From Clostridiales bacterium (GTDB lineage Bacteria > Bacillota_A > Clostridia > Saccharofermentanales > Saccharofermentanaceae): DNA of 12,555 nt. Positions 5,826 to 12,555 of the stretch are shown one piece after another. The notes beneath the pieces are model-generated. The model made no database searches. It had not been told where the DNA came from and was given only the letters and a program-made list of their open reading frames with translations. The first letter of the stretch is position 1. Every line of letters starts with the position of its first letter. The stretch is from NCBI GenBank assembly GCA_017649745.1, contig JAGCGE010000126.1, positions 1 through 12,555 of the forward strand. The letters run 5' to 3'. The position numbers were made by a program, and so were the translations under genes.

Positions 5826-6968
5826 TCACAACTCGATTTTAAGAAGAAGTGCGTCTTGTCCCTGACCGTAATAATCCTTGCGCGATCCGTAGGTCTCAAA
5901 GCCCAGCATCTCATAAAGCTTCAGCGCCGGCATATTCTCCTTATTGACCTCCAGGAACAAAGTCTTTACTCCTCTTTCCTTAAGCCTGTCGAAAACGCCC
6001 GCCATCACTTTCTTCGCGATGCCCTCACGCCTGTACTTTCCTGCCACGCATAGGTTACCGACTTCTGCCTCATCCATTACAAATGATGTGCCGCAGTAGC
6101 CCACGACTTCGCCTTCCTGGGTCCTCGCGACCACGGCGACCTTCTTGTCATTTGTCACAAGGTCCTTAAGTTCATCTATTGTCCACGGATGAGCAATGCC
6201 CTCCGCTTCGAGGATCGTCACCTTATTAACATCCTCTTCCTTCATGTCTTCGATAGTTACTTCCGACGGCTTTTTGAACCTCTCGGCCTGTGATCTCGCA
6301 CAGTACTTAGGGCTTATGGTTATGGCGTCCTCGATTAGAGCCTCCCCGCCTTCGGCTACGCACTTTGCGATCCCCAGAGGAGTTATGAACGCACCCTCGG
6401 CATTCTCGATAGTTACCCCGTCGCGGTCTCCGAGAGCCTCGATCATTACCTTGGCGCCGTTGCCGCAGACGATGATCCTGCTTCCCTTCTCGACTTCGAT
6501 CTTTGCTGCGAGATCTGCCGTATCATAAGCATTCTCTTCAACGACCGGCTTCATCTTCTCATCATAAAGGCCTGCGAAGACCCTCTTGTTCCTCGCGTCA
6601 AAACACGGAAGGATATAAGTCGTTCCGTTAAAAGCCACAGGCTCCACGCTTCTTCCCAGAGCCTCCGTAGAAGATACTCCCGCTACCTTCTTACCCGTTA
6701 CGAGAGCCATGCCCTTAACAGTAGCGATGCCGATCCTGATACCTGTAAAAGATCCCGGGCCTACAGTTACGCCGTAAAGATCAACGTCTTTATTAGTGAC
6801 TCCTGCCTTATTAAGGACTTTATCCACCAGCGGAAGAAGGACCTCCGAATGAGTCCTTTTTTCCATGCTGATCTCATAGGCGATCTCATTAACGGATCCC
6901 CCGAACTCCATCTCATAAAATCCGGCGCAGCAGGTCGAATTGGACGTATCAAAAACCAGCAGCTTCAT
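5826..6968 (-). CDS. tsaB-rimI: TsaB-RimI fusion: t6A synthesis partner joined to N-acetyltransferase
   Basis: Residues 1 to about 232 form TsaB, the ASKHA-fold partner of TsaD that is needed for N6-threonylcarbamoyl-adenosine at position 37 of ANN-decoding tRNAs. Seen here are MKLLVFDTSN, the THSEVLLP segment (39 to 46), VGPGSFTGIRIG (69 to 80) and the terminal PKYCARSQAERFKK. Residues about 237 to 380 form a GNAT acetyltransferase of the RimI type, which acetylates the N-terminus of ribosomal protein S18 in E. coli. The acetyl-CoA loop is RREGIAKK (313 to 320), followed by LEVNKENMPALKLYEMLGF. There is no frameshift or stop at the join, so it is one continuous 380-residue protein. Such fusions are known in Firmicutes, where separate tsaB and rimI genes often sit together. 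It follows tsaE by three bases; tsaD is not in the window. Confidence 0.93.
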   Translation of the reverse strand: MKLLVFDTSNSTCCAGFYEMEFGGSVNEIAYEISMEKRTHSEVLLPLVDKVLNKAGVTNKDVDLYGVTVGPGSFTGIRIGIATVKGMALVTGKKVAGVSSTEALGRSVEPVAFNGTTYILPCFDARNKRVFAGLYDEKMKPVVEENAYDTADLAAKIEVEKGSRIIVCGNGAKVMIEALGDRDGVTIENAEGAFITPLGIAKCVAEGGEALIEDAITISPKYCARSQAERFKKPSEVTIEDMKEEDVNKVTILEAEGIAHPWTIDELKDLVTNDKKVAVVARTQEGEVVGYCGTSFVMDEAEVGNLCVAGKYRREGIAKKVMAGVFDRLKERGVKTLFLEVNKENMPALKLYEMLGFETYGSRKDYYGQGQDALLLKIEL

Positions 6969-6971
6969 GTC

Positions 6972-7445
6972 TTACCTCGTAAAGATCTTCCTGATCTTCT
7001 CGTTAGTATCTTCATCATATTCTTTCTCATCATAGACCACCGTCAGGTCTCTTTCACTTCCGACGCCTCTTATGAATATCCTTATGGAATTTGGCGGCAG
7101 CAGTTCCTCGATTACTGAGCTCCACTCGATAACGCAGATCCCGTCCTGATAGAAATACTCATCAAGTCCCGAATCCAGAAAATCGTCAGCTCCCTCGAGC
7201 CTGTAGGTGTCAAAATGATAGACGGGGATAATCCCGCCCTGATATTCGTTAACTATCGTAAACGTTGGGCTCGCGACTCTTGAAGTTACGCCGATCCCTT
7301 CGCACAGTCCCTTTGTAAAGACGGTCTTTCCTGCTCCCAGGTCGCCGTCCAGCGCCACGACTGAACCCGCCTTTAATACCCCTGCGAGGTTCTTACCAAG
7401 CATCTTTGTCTCTTCTTCGGAACGTGATACGATCTTAAATTCCAT
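6972..7445 (-). CDS. tsaE: tRNA t6A synthesis ATPase TsaE
   Basis: TsaE is the small ATPase that binds TsaB-TsaD and is needed for repeated cycles of t6A formation. In the 157-residue protein the Walker A motif GDLGAGKT is at residues 34 to 41. Family motifs SPTFTIVNEY (59 to 68), HFDTYRL (78 to 84) and IEWS (106 to 109) are all present. I chose the ATG at 7445 because AGGAAA lies five to nine bases upstream of it; an in-frame ATG at 7457, four codons earlier, overlaps the stop of the preceding gene (ATGA) but has no clear ribosome binding site and would add MRKA. The gene is three bases before tsaB-rimI, so all the t6A partners visible here are one block. Confidence 0.95.
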   Translation of the reverse strand: MEFKIVSRSEEETKMLGKNLAGVLKAGSVVALDGDLGAGKTVFTKGLCEGIGVTSRVASPTFTIVNEYQGGIIPVYHFDTYRLEGADDFLDSGLDEYFYQDGICVIEWSSVIEELLPPNSIRIFIRGVGSERDLTVVYDEKEYDEDTNEKIRKIFTR

Positions 7446-7453
7446 AGCTTTCC

Positions 7454-8194
7454 TCATTTGGCATAGACAGGCATCTTGCCCTTGATGATCTTTTCAGCCA
7501 TCGGATCGCCCATGTCTATCATTACAAAGTCCAGGCCGTCCAGATGAGGACCTACCTTATTTCCCAGTTCCTTCAATACTTCATCCGTTTTTCCCGCATG
7601 GTCAACGACAAAGAGCCACTCAGGCTTATCCTTGCCTTCTCTTTGCATTAGCTGGATGAAGATCCTGAAGATCTCGTCTCTTGACGCACCGAAATCAATC
7701 GTGGCATTACCCATGCCGTCCGGGAGCCTGTCGGGATCACCGACTTTTATATTGGCGCTCTTTGGCGCATCGGACTCCTTGATGATGCCGTCCTTTTTGA
7801 ACTCATCGATTATGGTCTTAAGCATATCTTCCCTGAAGAGGACCTCTTCAGCTCCTGGGTTAACGACAAAGCCGTTGATCTTGCTGTTCTCGTTCAAGAC
7901 GAGATCCGCGAGATCCATGAATCCTGCGACTATTCCGTTTTGCTTGCCGCTCGGGAATGCATTATTGAAACTTATGGAATCAGCATAGACGATCTGGTAT
8001 ATCCTTCCCTCGTCGCCCTGTACTGCGTGAAAACGCATCTTGCCCTCTTCATTACCTTCCACCGGCAGGATGAACTTTGCTTTCACTGCCTCCGAGAGAA
8101 CCTTGAGCATGTTCTCTTCCGTGTTTTCGCTCCTTATGACCTTCATGGCCAGAAGAAGCGCAGGGTTCTGGATGTTGTTTTCCTTCATCTCCAT
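7454..8194 (-). CDS. SseB-like protein with N- and C-terminal SseB domains
   Basis: The 246-residue soluble protein resembles the SseB (enhanced serine sensitivity) family, whose biochemical role is not established. The first part (about 12 to 130) carries the SseB pattern: LLLAMKVI, FILPVEG, FPSGKQ and a GFVVNPGAEEVLFREDML segment (109 to 125), like the family's INP...L..E motif. The second part (about 147 to 246) has IKVGDPDRLP, an LFVVDHAG strand and an ending MPVYAK that fits the SseB C-terminal domain. There is no signal peptide, membrane span or catalytic motif. An AGGAGAG site lies about 10 bases before the ATG, slightly far. It sits between a transporter gene and tsaE in a tight operon. 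Family assignment is from my reading of the motifs and is less sure than its neighbours. Confidence 0.72.
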   Translation of the reverse strand: MEMKENNIQNPALLLAMKVIRSENTEENMLKVLSEAVKAKFILPVEGNEEGKMRFHAVQGDEGRIYQIVYADSISFNNAFPSGKQNGIVAGFMDLADLVLNENSKINGFVVNPGAEEVLFREDMLKTIIDEFKKDGIIKESDAPKSANIKVGDPDRLPDGMGNATIDFGASRDEIFRIFIQLMQREGKDKPEWLFVVDHAGKTDEVLKELGNKVGPHLDGLDFVMIDMGDPMAEKIIKGKMPVYAK

Positions 8195-8215
8195 CTTATG
8201 GTATCTCTCCTGATA

Positions 8216-9148
8216 TTAATTTCCGAATAACCTTGTGCACACCCACAGGAAGAACGGTATGGTCGCGATCATAACGACGACCGTCTGCGCGAAGATCCTC
8301 GCACAGAGCTTTGGTGCACAGTTGAACTTCTCACTGAAGATAACGTTCATGGATCCGCACGGCAGCGCGGTCATCATGACGATAGTAGTTGCCGTAACAG
8401 GCATGATATCAACGTAGTGCCTTACGATGATAACGGCTCCCAGCATAATTAGAGGGAACACGATAAGTCTCATGGCTGTAGAAAGATAGCAGAGCTTATC
8501 CGTAACGAGCTTTTTGATATCAACAGTAGTAAGAGTAGATCCGATCATGATCATCGCGAGCGGCACAGTCATGTTGCCGACGATATCTATCGTATCCTTA
8601 AGCCTTACAGGCATTCTCCACGGAATGATAAAAAGTATCAGCGCCGCGATAGTCGCGAGCGTAACCGGGTTAACCAGAAGGTTTCTAACGTTCGCCTTCT
8701 GCCTTGAGAGCTTATGCTCACCGTAGGTATACATGAAGATGTTAAATACCATGTTGTAGCATGAAGCAAGAAGCAAGCCCTTCGCTCCGAAGATCGCGCC
8801 CAGAAGCGGGAATCCTACAAAACCCGTGTTCATGAAGATCGACGTCATGAGAACGACTCTCTTTTCCGGATCTTCCATCTTCATCCTGCCGATCATGATC
8901 CTCATGCCGATGATCGAGAACGTAAAGTAACAGAGAGCCGCACCCGCCACCGCGATGAGCGCCAGGATCATCTCTCTGGAATATTCATATTGGCTCGACG
9001 AGATGAGGTTAAACGGCAGGACCGCGTGAACCAGAATGTTCGACAGTCCCGTCTGAACTCTCTCGTCTATTACTCTTGCCCTGCGCAGGATAAATCCCAG
9101 GATTATCAGGACCATCATCTGCAAGAAGCTGAATAAAAGCGCTGTCAT
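8216..9148 (-). CDS. AEC-family (auxin efflux carrier-like) membrane transporter
   Basis: This is an integral membrane protein of 310 residues. I see about ten hydrophobic segments, split by a central polar loop around residues 142 to 155 (YGEHKLSRQKANVR), the layout expected for the AEC family in bile acid/arsenite/riboflavin-type transporters. Family features include an N-terminal LQMMVLIILGFILRR, the NTGFVGFPLLGAIFG segment (about 107 to 121) and, in the second half, TVPLAMIMIGSTL (about 193 to 205) and MTALPCGSMNVIFSEKF. Bacterial members have been linked to malate, other organic acids or amino acids, but the substrate here cannot be read from sequence. A GGAGG site precedes the ATG and glpK ends 11 bases upstream. 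Direction of transport is also open. Confidence 0.88.
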   Translation of the reverse strand: MTALLFSFLQMMVLIILGFILRRARVIDERVQTGLSNILVHAVLPFNLISSSQYEYSREMILALIAVAGAALCYFTFSIIGMRIMIGRMKMEDPEKRVVLMTSIFMNTGFVGFPLLGAIFGAKGLLLASCYNMVFNIFMYTYGEHKLSRQKANVRNLLVNPVTLATIAALILFIIPWRMPVRLKDTIDIVGNMTVPLAMIMIGSTLTTVDIKKLVTDKLCYLSTAMRLIVFPLIMLGAVIIVRHYVDIMPVTATTIVMMTALPCGSMNVIFSEKFNCAPKLCARIFAQTVVVMIATIPFFLWVCTRLFGN

Positions 9149-9159
9149 AGTTCCTCCAA

Positions 9160-10683
9160 TTAGCCCAAAAGCGTCCTCACCGCCGTCTTGTAGCCGCCCA
9201 GAAGCTTCTCTGCCTCCTCGCGGTCCATCTTCGGCTTATACACCTTTGAAGACTCGTAAAGTTCTCTCAATTCATCCTTATTCTCGAAAAAGCCCGCATA
9301 AAGTCCTGCGACCATTCCGACTCCCATTGCCGTCATCTCATCCGACCTTGCCCTACAGATATCCATATCCAGGATATCCGACTGCAGCTGCATCAGGAAA
9401 TCGCAGGCGCACACGCCTCCGTCGACCTTCATCTCTCTTCCCTTGATGCCCGTCTCCTCCTGCATCAGCCTTATGAGTTCCGCTACCTGATAAGCGATAG
9501 CCTCCACGCCGGCTCGAACTATATAATCACCACCTGTGCCTCGTGTCAAGCCCAAAACGGCGCCCCTTACCTCAGAATTCCAGTAAGGCGCCCCGAGTCC
9601 CGTGAACGCAGGCACCATGTAGACTCCTCCGTTATCCTTCAAGGCCGAGCAGATCCTGTCGCAGTCGGAAGGTTCCTTGATAAGTCCCATCTCATCTTTA
9701 AGCCACGAGATAATGGATCCTCCCTGGAAAACGCTTCCCTCCAGAGCATACACCACCTCGTCTCCGATGGTACAGGCTACCGACGTCAAAAGTCCGCCCT
9801 TCGAACAAAGCGGCTCACTACCTATGTTCATCAGCGTAAAACAGCCCGTTCCGAACGTGGTCTTCGACTCACCCTTACTAAAGCATGTCTGACCGAACAG
9901 CGCAGCTGCCTGATCTCCCGCGACGCCCGTTATATGCACTCCGTTCAAGATCTCCAGCGCCTCGGTCTCAGCAGCCGTCAGCGGTATCTGATCGACCTGA
10001 AGGCTTACTTCCCCGTAGTCATAGCCTGACGGAACAGGCTTAGCAAGGCATTCAACGGGGATATCGAACAGGTCCGTTAAGGCCTCGTCATATTTAAGTT
10101 CTCTGATGTTAAAGAGCATGGTCCTTGAGGCGTTGGAATAGTCCGTAAGGAAATTCTTCTTTCCCGTGAGCCTGTAGACCAGGTACGAATCAACGGTTCC
10201 GCAAAGGACCTTGCCGGCCTTTGCCTTATCTGCCGCGCCCTTGACGTTTTCGAAGATAAAACGCATCTTGGTGGCGGAGAAATACGGGTCCAGTTTAAGT
10301 CCCGTCTTGTATGTGATCTCGTCGAGCCTGGAGACGAACTCGGTCCTTTTGCAGATATCGGCCGTCCTTCTGCACTGCCAGCAGATCGCAGGGTGCAGCG
10401 GCCTTAGTGTCTCCTTATCAAAACAGATGGTGGTCTCGCGCTGGTTGGTGATGGCGACGGCCTTGATCTCGCCTTTTTGGACGCCGAATCTCGTGATGAC
10501 GTCGGCCATGGCCTTAAGCACCGAGAAATATATCTCATCAGGATCATGCTCAACATATCCGGGCTTCGGATAGTGCTGGGTCAAAGGCATCCCGCAGGAC
10601 GCCTTGAGCGTGCCGTCCTTACCGAGCAGAAATGCTTTGGTGGACGTCGTTCCCTGATCTATCGACAGAATATATTCACTCAT
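9160..10683 (-). CDS. glpK: Glycerol kinase
   Basis: GlpK phosphorylates glycerol with ATP to sn-glycerol 3-phosphate, for lipid synthesis or entry to glycolysis. The 507-residue FGGY kinase keeps the diagnostic motifs: DQGTTSTKAF (9 to 18), PKPGYVEHDP (39 to 48), ITNQRETT (78 to 85), WQCRRTADIC (102 to 111), the GVAGDQAAALFGQ block with candidate catalytic Asp257, TFGTGCF (276 to 282), PAFTGLGAPYW (358 to 368) and VDGGVCACDFLMQLQSDI (420 to 437). These glycerol-specific residues exclude xylulose or gluconate kinase. Residues 225 to 251, just before the catalytic block, are divergent and longer than I expect. The His that HPr phosphorylates in Enterococcus and Bacillus GlpK (a YHF-type motif) is not seen there. 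An AAGGAGG site precedes the ATG. It follows malQ by 20 bases. No glpF or glpD is in the window. Confidence 0.96.
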   Translation of the reverse strand: MSEYILSIDQGTTSTKAFLLGKDGTLKASCGMPLTQHYPKPGYVEHDPDEIYFSVLKAMADVITRFGVQKGEIKAVAITNQRETTICFDKETLRPLHPAICWQCRRTADICKRTEFVSRLDEITYKTGLKLDPYFSATKMRFIFENVKGAADKAKAGKVLCGTVDSYLVYRLTGKKNFLTDYSNASRTMLFNIRELKYDEALTDLFDIPVECLAKPVPSGYDYGEVSLQVDQIPLTAAETEALEILNGVHITGVAGDQAAALFGQTCFSKGESKTTFGTGCFTLMNIGSEPLCSKGGLLTSVACTIGDEVVYALEGSVFQGGSIISWLKDEMGLIKEPSDCDRICSALKDNGGVYMVPAFTGLGAPYWNSEVRGAVLGLTRGTGGDYIVRAGVEAIAYQVAELIRLMQEETGIKGREMKVDGGVCACDFLMQLQSDILDMDICRARSDEMTAMGVGMVAGLYAGFFENKDELRELYESSKVYKPKMDREEAEKLLGGYKTAVRTLLG

Positions 10684-10703
10684 GCGCGAACCTCCTTATC
10701 GGG

Positions 10704-12215
10704 TCAAAGCCTCCTGTAAAGCCTCGACAGTTCGTAGTACCACTCGTTATCGATGCCTGCCAGATCCTCGTTGGAGAACCTGATCATCCAGTTGCCTGTC
10801 GGAGTTCCCGGCGTATTCATCCTGGTGTCTCCGCCGTAGCCGAGAAGATCCTGTACCGGAATGATCGCCACATCCGCGTGGCTCATCCACAAAGTCCTAA
10901 TGATCGCACGGCAGGACGCGCTTCTCGTACCGCCCTCACCCCAGTTGCCGCCTTCAAAGCCGCAGTACTTGAGGCACTCTCTTCTCTCATTCTCCGGAGC
11001 TTCCCACAGCCACCCGAGGAGCGTATTGTTATCGTGCGTTCCCGTATAGGCAACGCAGTTCTTCGGGAAGTTATGCGGCAGGTAGAAGCTGTCGTCGTTC
11101 GGATTAAACGCGAACTGCATGACCTTCATTCCCGGAAGCCCGCACTCCTTCATAAACTCCACCAGGTCAGGCGTCATCTCGCCCAAGTCCTCGGCAAAGA
11201 GCCTGCTGCTGTCACCGAAGACCTTGTCCATCTCATGGAAGAAAGCCATTCCCGGGCCCTTGACCCACTTGCCTTCCTTCGCGGTCTTCGCGTCCGCCGG
11301 GATCTCCCAGTACGAACTGAACGCCCTGAAGTGATCGATCCTGACATAATCATAGAGCTTATAGTTCTCGGCGATCCTGTTCATCCACCACTCAAAGTTG
11401 GTCTTCTTGAGCTTATCCCAGTCATATATCGGGTTGCCCCAGAACTGGCCGTCCTCACAGAAATAATCCGGCGGCACTCCCGCCACCTTCTCGAAAACGG
11501 TCTCCGCGCCCTTTTTCTTGTTCATCTTGAACATGTCGCGCTTAGCCCATACATCAGCCGAGTCACCGGATACATAGATCGGCATGTCACCTACGATACA
11601 TATGCCCATCTCGTTGATCTGCTTTTTGATATCCGCCCACTCCGTGCAGAACAGATACTGCACGAACGCATGGAACAGGTAATTATCTGACTTCCTTATG
11701 TCTTCCAAAGCCTTAGGATCATAGTCGCGGAGCTTCTTGTCGTCCCACTCCCACCAAGGTCTTCCGTAGTACATGTCCTTTATAGCCAGATACAAAGCTA
11801 CGTCATCGAGCCACGTACTCTCATCGACGAACTTCCTGACATCCTTCTTCATCTTCGCATCGGCTCTCTCATAGGCCTTTCTTAAAAGCCTTTCCCTGTC
11901 GTTTCTCAGGTAATCGTAGTCGATACGCCACTTATTAACGTTATACTCGGCACTTACGACCTCCTCAGAAGTCAGAAGTCCTCTTGCCATCAATCTTCTC
12001 GGATCGATAAAGAGCCAGTTGCCTGCAAATGCCGATATGCTCTGATAAGGCGAATTGCCCATTCCCGGATACGAGAACGGCAGAACCTGCCAATAAGTCA
12101 TTCCCTGTTTTTTCAACTGTTTTGCGAATGCCAGCGCTTCTTCACCGAAAACACCGATACCGAACGGTCCCGGCAAAGATGCGATGTGCATCAAAACGCC
12201 TGCGCCCCTCTTCAT
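10704..12215 (-). CDS. malQ: 4-alpha-glucanotransferase (amylomaltase, GH77)
   Basis: MalQ moves alpha-1,4-glucan segments between maltodextrins and releases glucose, in the cytoplasm, during use of starch, glycogen or maltose. The 503-residue protein is of normal length for the bacterial amylomaltase type. It begins with [19 protein letters not shown] and has the GNSPYQS sugar-binding loop (53 to 59). Catalytic residues are visible as the nucleophile D294 (VRIDHFRAF), the acid/base E342 (AEDLGE) and D395 (GTHDNNT). The C-terminal PVQDLLG and [10 protein letters not shown] blocks are complete. I chose the ATG at 12215, which has GGGG six bases upstream; an in-frame GTG at 12227 is possible but less supported. 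It heads the operon with glpK and others, and diverges from prfC. No glycogen-synthesis gene or maltose regulator is in the window. Confidence 0.96.
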   Translation of the reverse strand: MKRGAGVLMHIASLPGPFGIGVFGEEALAFAKQLKKQGMTYWQVLPFSYPGMGNSPYQSISAFAGNWLFIDPRRLMARGLLTSEEVVSAEYNVNKWRIDYDYLRNDRERLLRKAYERADAKMKKDVRKFVDESTWLDDVALYLAIKDMYYGRPWWEWDDKKLRDYDPKALEDIRKSDNYLFHAFVQYLFCTEWADIKKQINEMGICIVGDMPIYVSGDSADVWAKRDMFKMNKKKGAETVFEKVAGVPPDYFCEDGQFWGNPIYDWDKLKKTNFEWWMNRIAENYKLYDYVRIDHFRAFSSYWEIPADAKTAKEGKWVKGPGMAFFHEMDKVFGDSSRLFAEDLGEMTPDLVEFMKECGLPGMKVMQFAFNPNDDSFYLPHNFPKNCVAYTGTHDNNTLLGWLWEAPENERRECLKYCGFEGGNWGEGGTRSASCRAIIRTLWMSHADVAIIPVQDLLGYGGDTRMNTPGTPTGNWMIRFSNEDLAGIDNEWYYELSRLYRRL

Positions 12216-12255
12216 AACACACCCCACACAAATACTTTTTTTTCCAAAAACACTC

Positions 12256-12264
12256 TGTTATAAT
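12256..12264 (+). promoter_or_regulatory. Extended -10 promoter for prfC
   Basis: The plus strand has TGTTATAAT: an extended -10 (TG, one base, TATAAT) with a perfect hexamer at 12259 to 12264. No good -35 is found 16 to 18 bases upstream, only a T-run, which is tolerated by extended -10 promoters. The start would be near 12271, giving a leader of about 42 bases. Confidence 0.55.
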
Positions 12265-12283
12265 GTTTTGGTTTTATCGATAT

Positions 12284-12312
12284 ATTATACACTTATTAAG
12301 AAGAGGTGCAAA
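12284..12312 (-). promoter_or_regulatory. Possible promoter for malQ operon
   Basis: The minus strand has a perfect TATAAT at 12284 to 12289, a 17-base spacer and a weak -35, TTTGCA (12307 to 12312, 4 of 6). The start would be near 12277, with a leader of about 62 bases that contains a run of eight A. The -35 box abuts the prfC start codon and overlaps its ribosome binding site. I saw no clear catabolite-response element around it. Confidence 0.5.
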
Positions 12313-12555
12313 ATGACATATACCACGGAAGAAGAGATCAAAAGACGTCGTACATTTGCCATAATCTCCCACCCTGACGCAGGTAAAACGACCATGACCG
12401 AGAAGCTTCTCCTCTACGGAGGCGCCATCCATATGGCTGGTTCCGTCAAGGCCAGAAAAGCTGCCAAGCATGCTACATCCGACTGGATGGAGATCGAGAA
12501 GCAGCGTGGTATCTCCGTTACCTCTTCCGTTATGCAGTTCAACTATGACGGCTTC
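12313..12555 (+). CDS. prfC: Peptide chain release factor 3 (N-terminal part, cut by window edge)
   Basis: RF3 is the translational GTPase that removes RF1 or RF2 from the ribosome after termination. Only the first 81 codons are present and the gene runs off the right edge. The N-terminus has the G1 motif SHPDAGKT at residues 19 to 26, then the RF3-specific [19 protein letters not shown] segment (31 to 49), [19 protein letters not shown] (54 to 72) covering switch I, and MQFNYDG. The [20 protein letters not shown] pattern separates RF3 from EF-G and LepA. The ATG follows an AGAGGTG ribosome binding site by about four bases. It is the only plus-strand gene in the window and diverges from malQ. 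Confidence 0.96.
   Translation, partial: MTYTTEEEIKRRRTFAIISHPDAGKTTMTEKLLLYGGAIHMAGSVKARKAAKHATSDWMEIEKQRGISVTSSVMQFNYDGF

Noticed and set aside
10632..11690. A 352-codon open frame on the plus strand across malQ
   Set aside because: It lies antisense to the fully conserved malQ gene, has no good ribosome binding site and its translation (Val/Leu/Arg/His-rich) matches no family I know. It follows from codon bias of malQ on the other strand.
12216..12312. Catabolite-response element near malQ
   Set aside because: No sequence close to the TGNAANCG-type consensus could be found in the intergenic region.
12274..12471. A 65-codon minus-strand frame over the prfC start and intergenic region
   Set aside because: Antisense to the strongly conserved N-terminus of RF3, no ribosome binding site, and it covers the promoter region.

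Overview
The window looks like a piece of a chromosome from a Gram-positive Clostridia-type bacterium of moderate GC content. The evidence is the yicC-remA-gmk-rpoZ gene order (known from Bacillus and Clostridia), a single-chain glycyl-tRNA synthetase, strong AAGGAGG-type ribosome binding sites, sigma-A-like promoters, and an HPr-family protein that keeps the regulatory Ser46. I cannot name the genus from sequence alone. Everything except the last 243 bases is coded on the minus strand, with tight spacing and little non-coding DNA. I see no tRNA, rRNA, CRISPR array, insertion sequence or prophage gene, and no gene-free stretch over 300 bases.

Reading in the direction of transcription (right to left), there are three likely minus-strand transcription units. 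Unit A (12215 down to 5826) is malQ, glpK, an AEC-family transporter, an SseB-like protein, tsaE and a tsaB-rimI fusion, with gaps of 3 to 21 bases. It joins alpha-glucan breakdown and glycerol phosphorylation to the t6A tRNA-modification proteins. Unit B (5667 down to 2812) is a Crh-like HPr homologue, uvrC and a calcineurin-like phosphohydrolase. It starts from a strong promoter that lies inside a 40-base interrupted palindrome. Unit C (2630 down to the left edge) is yicC, remA, gmk, rpoZ and the 5' part of glyQS. It has its own promoter and a stable hairpin at the very start of its leader. At the right edge, prfC (release factor 3) starts on the plus strand, divergent from malQ, and the two predicted promoters overlap face to face.

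Most of the content is conserved housekeeping: translation (glyQS, prfC, t6A synthesis, RimI), nucleotide metabolism and transcription (gmk, rpoZ), RNA turnover (yicC), DNA repair (uvrC) and carbon metabolism (malQ, glpK). I found no convincing undescribed multi-gene system. The most unusual items are the HPr homologue that has lost the phosphorylatable His15 (Gln15, as in Bacillus Crh) but keeps the Ser46 region, the palindrome over its promoter, the long acidic tail on the RNA polymerase omega subunit, the TsaB-RimI fusion, and the overlapping malQ/prfC promoters.
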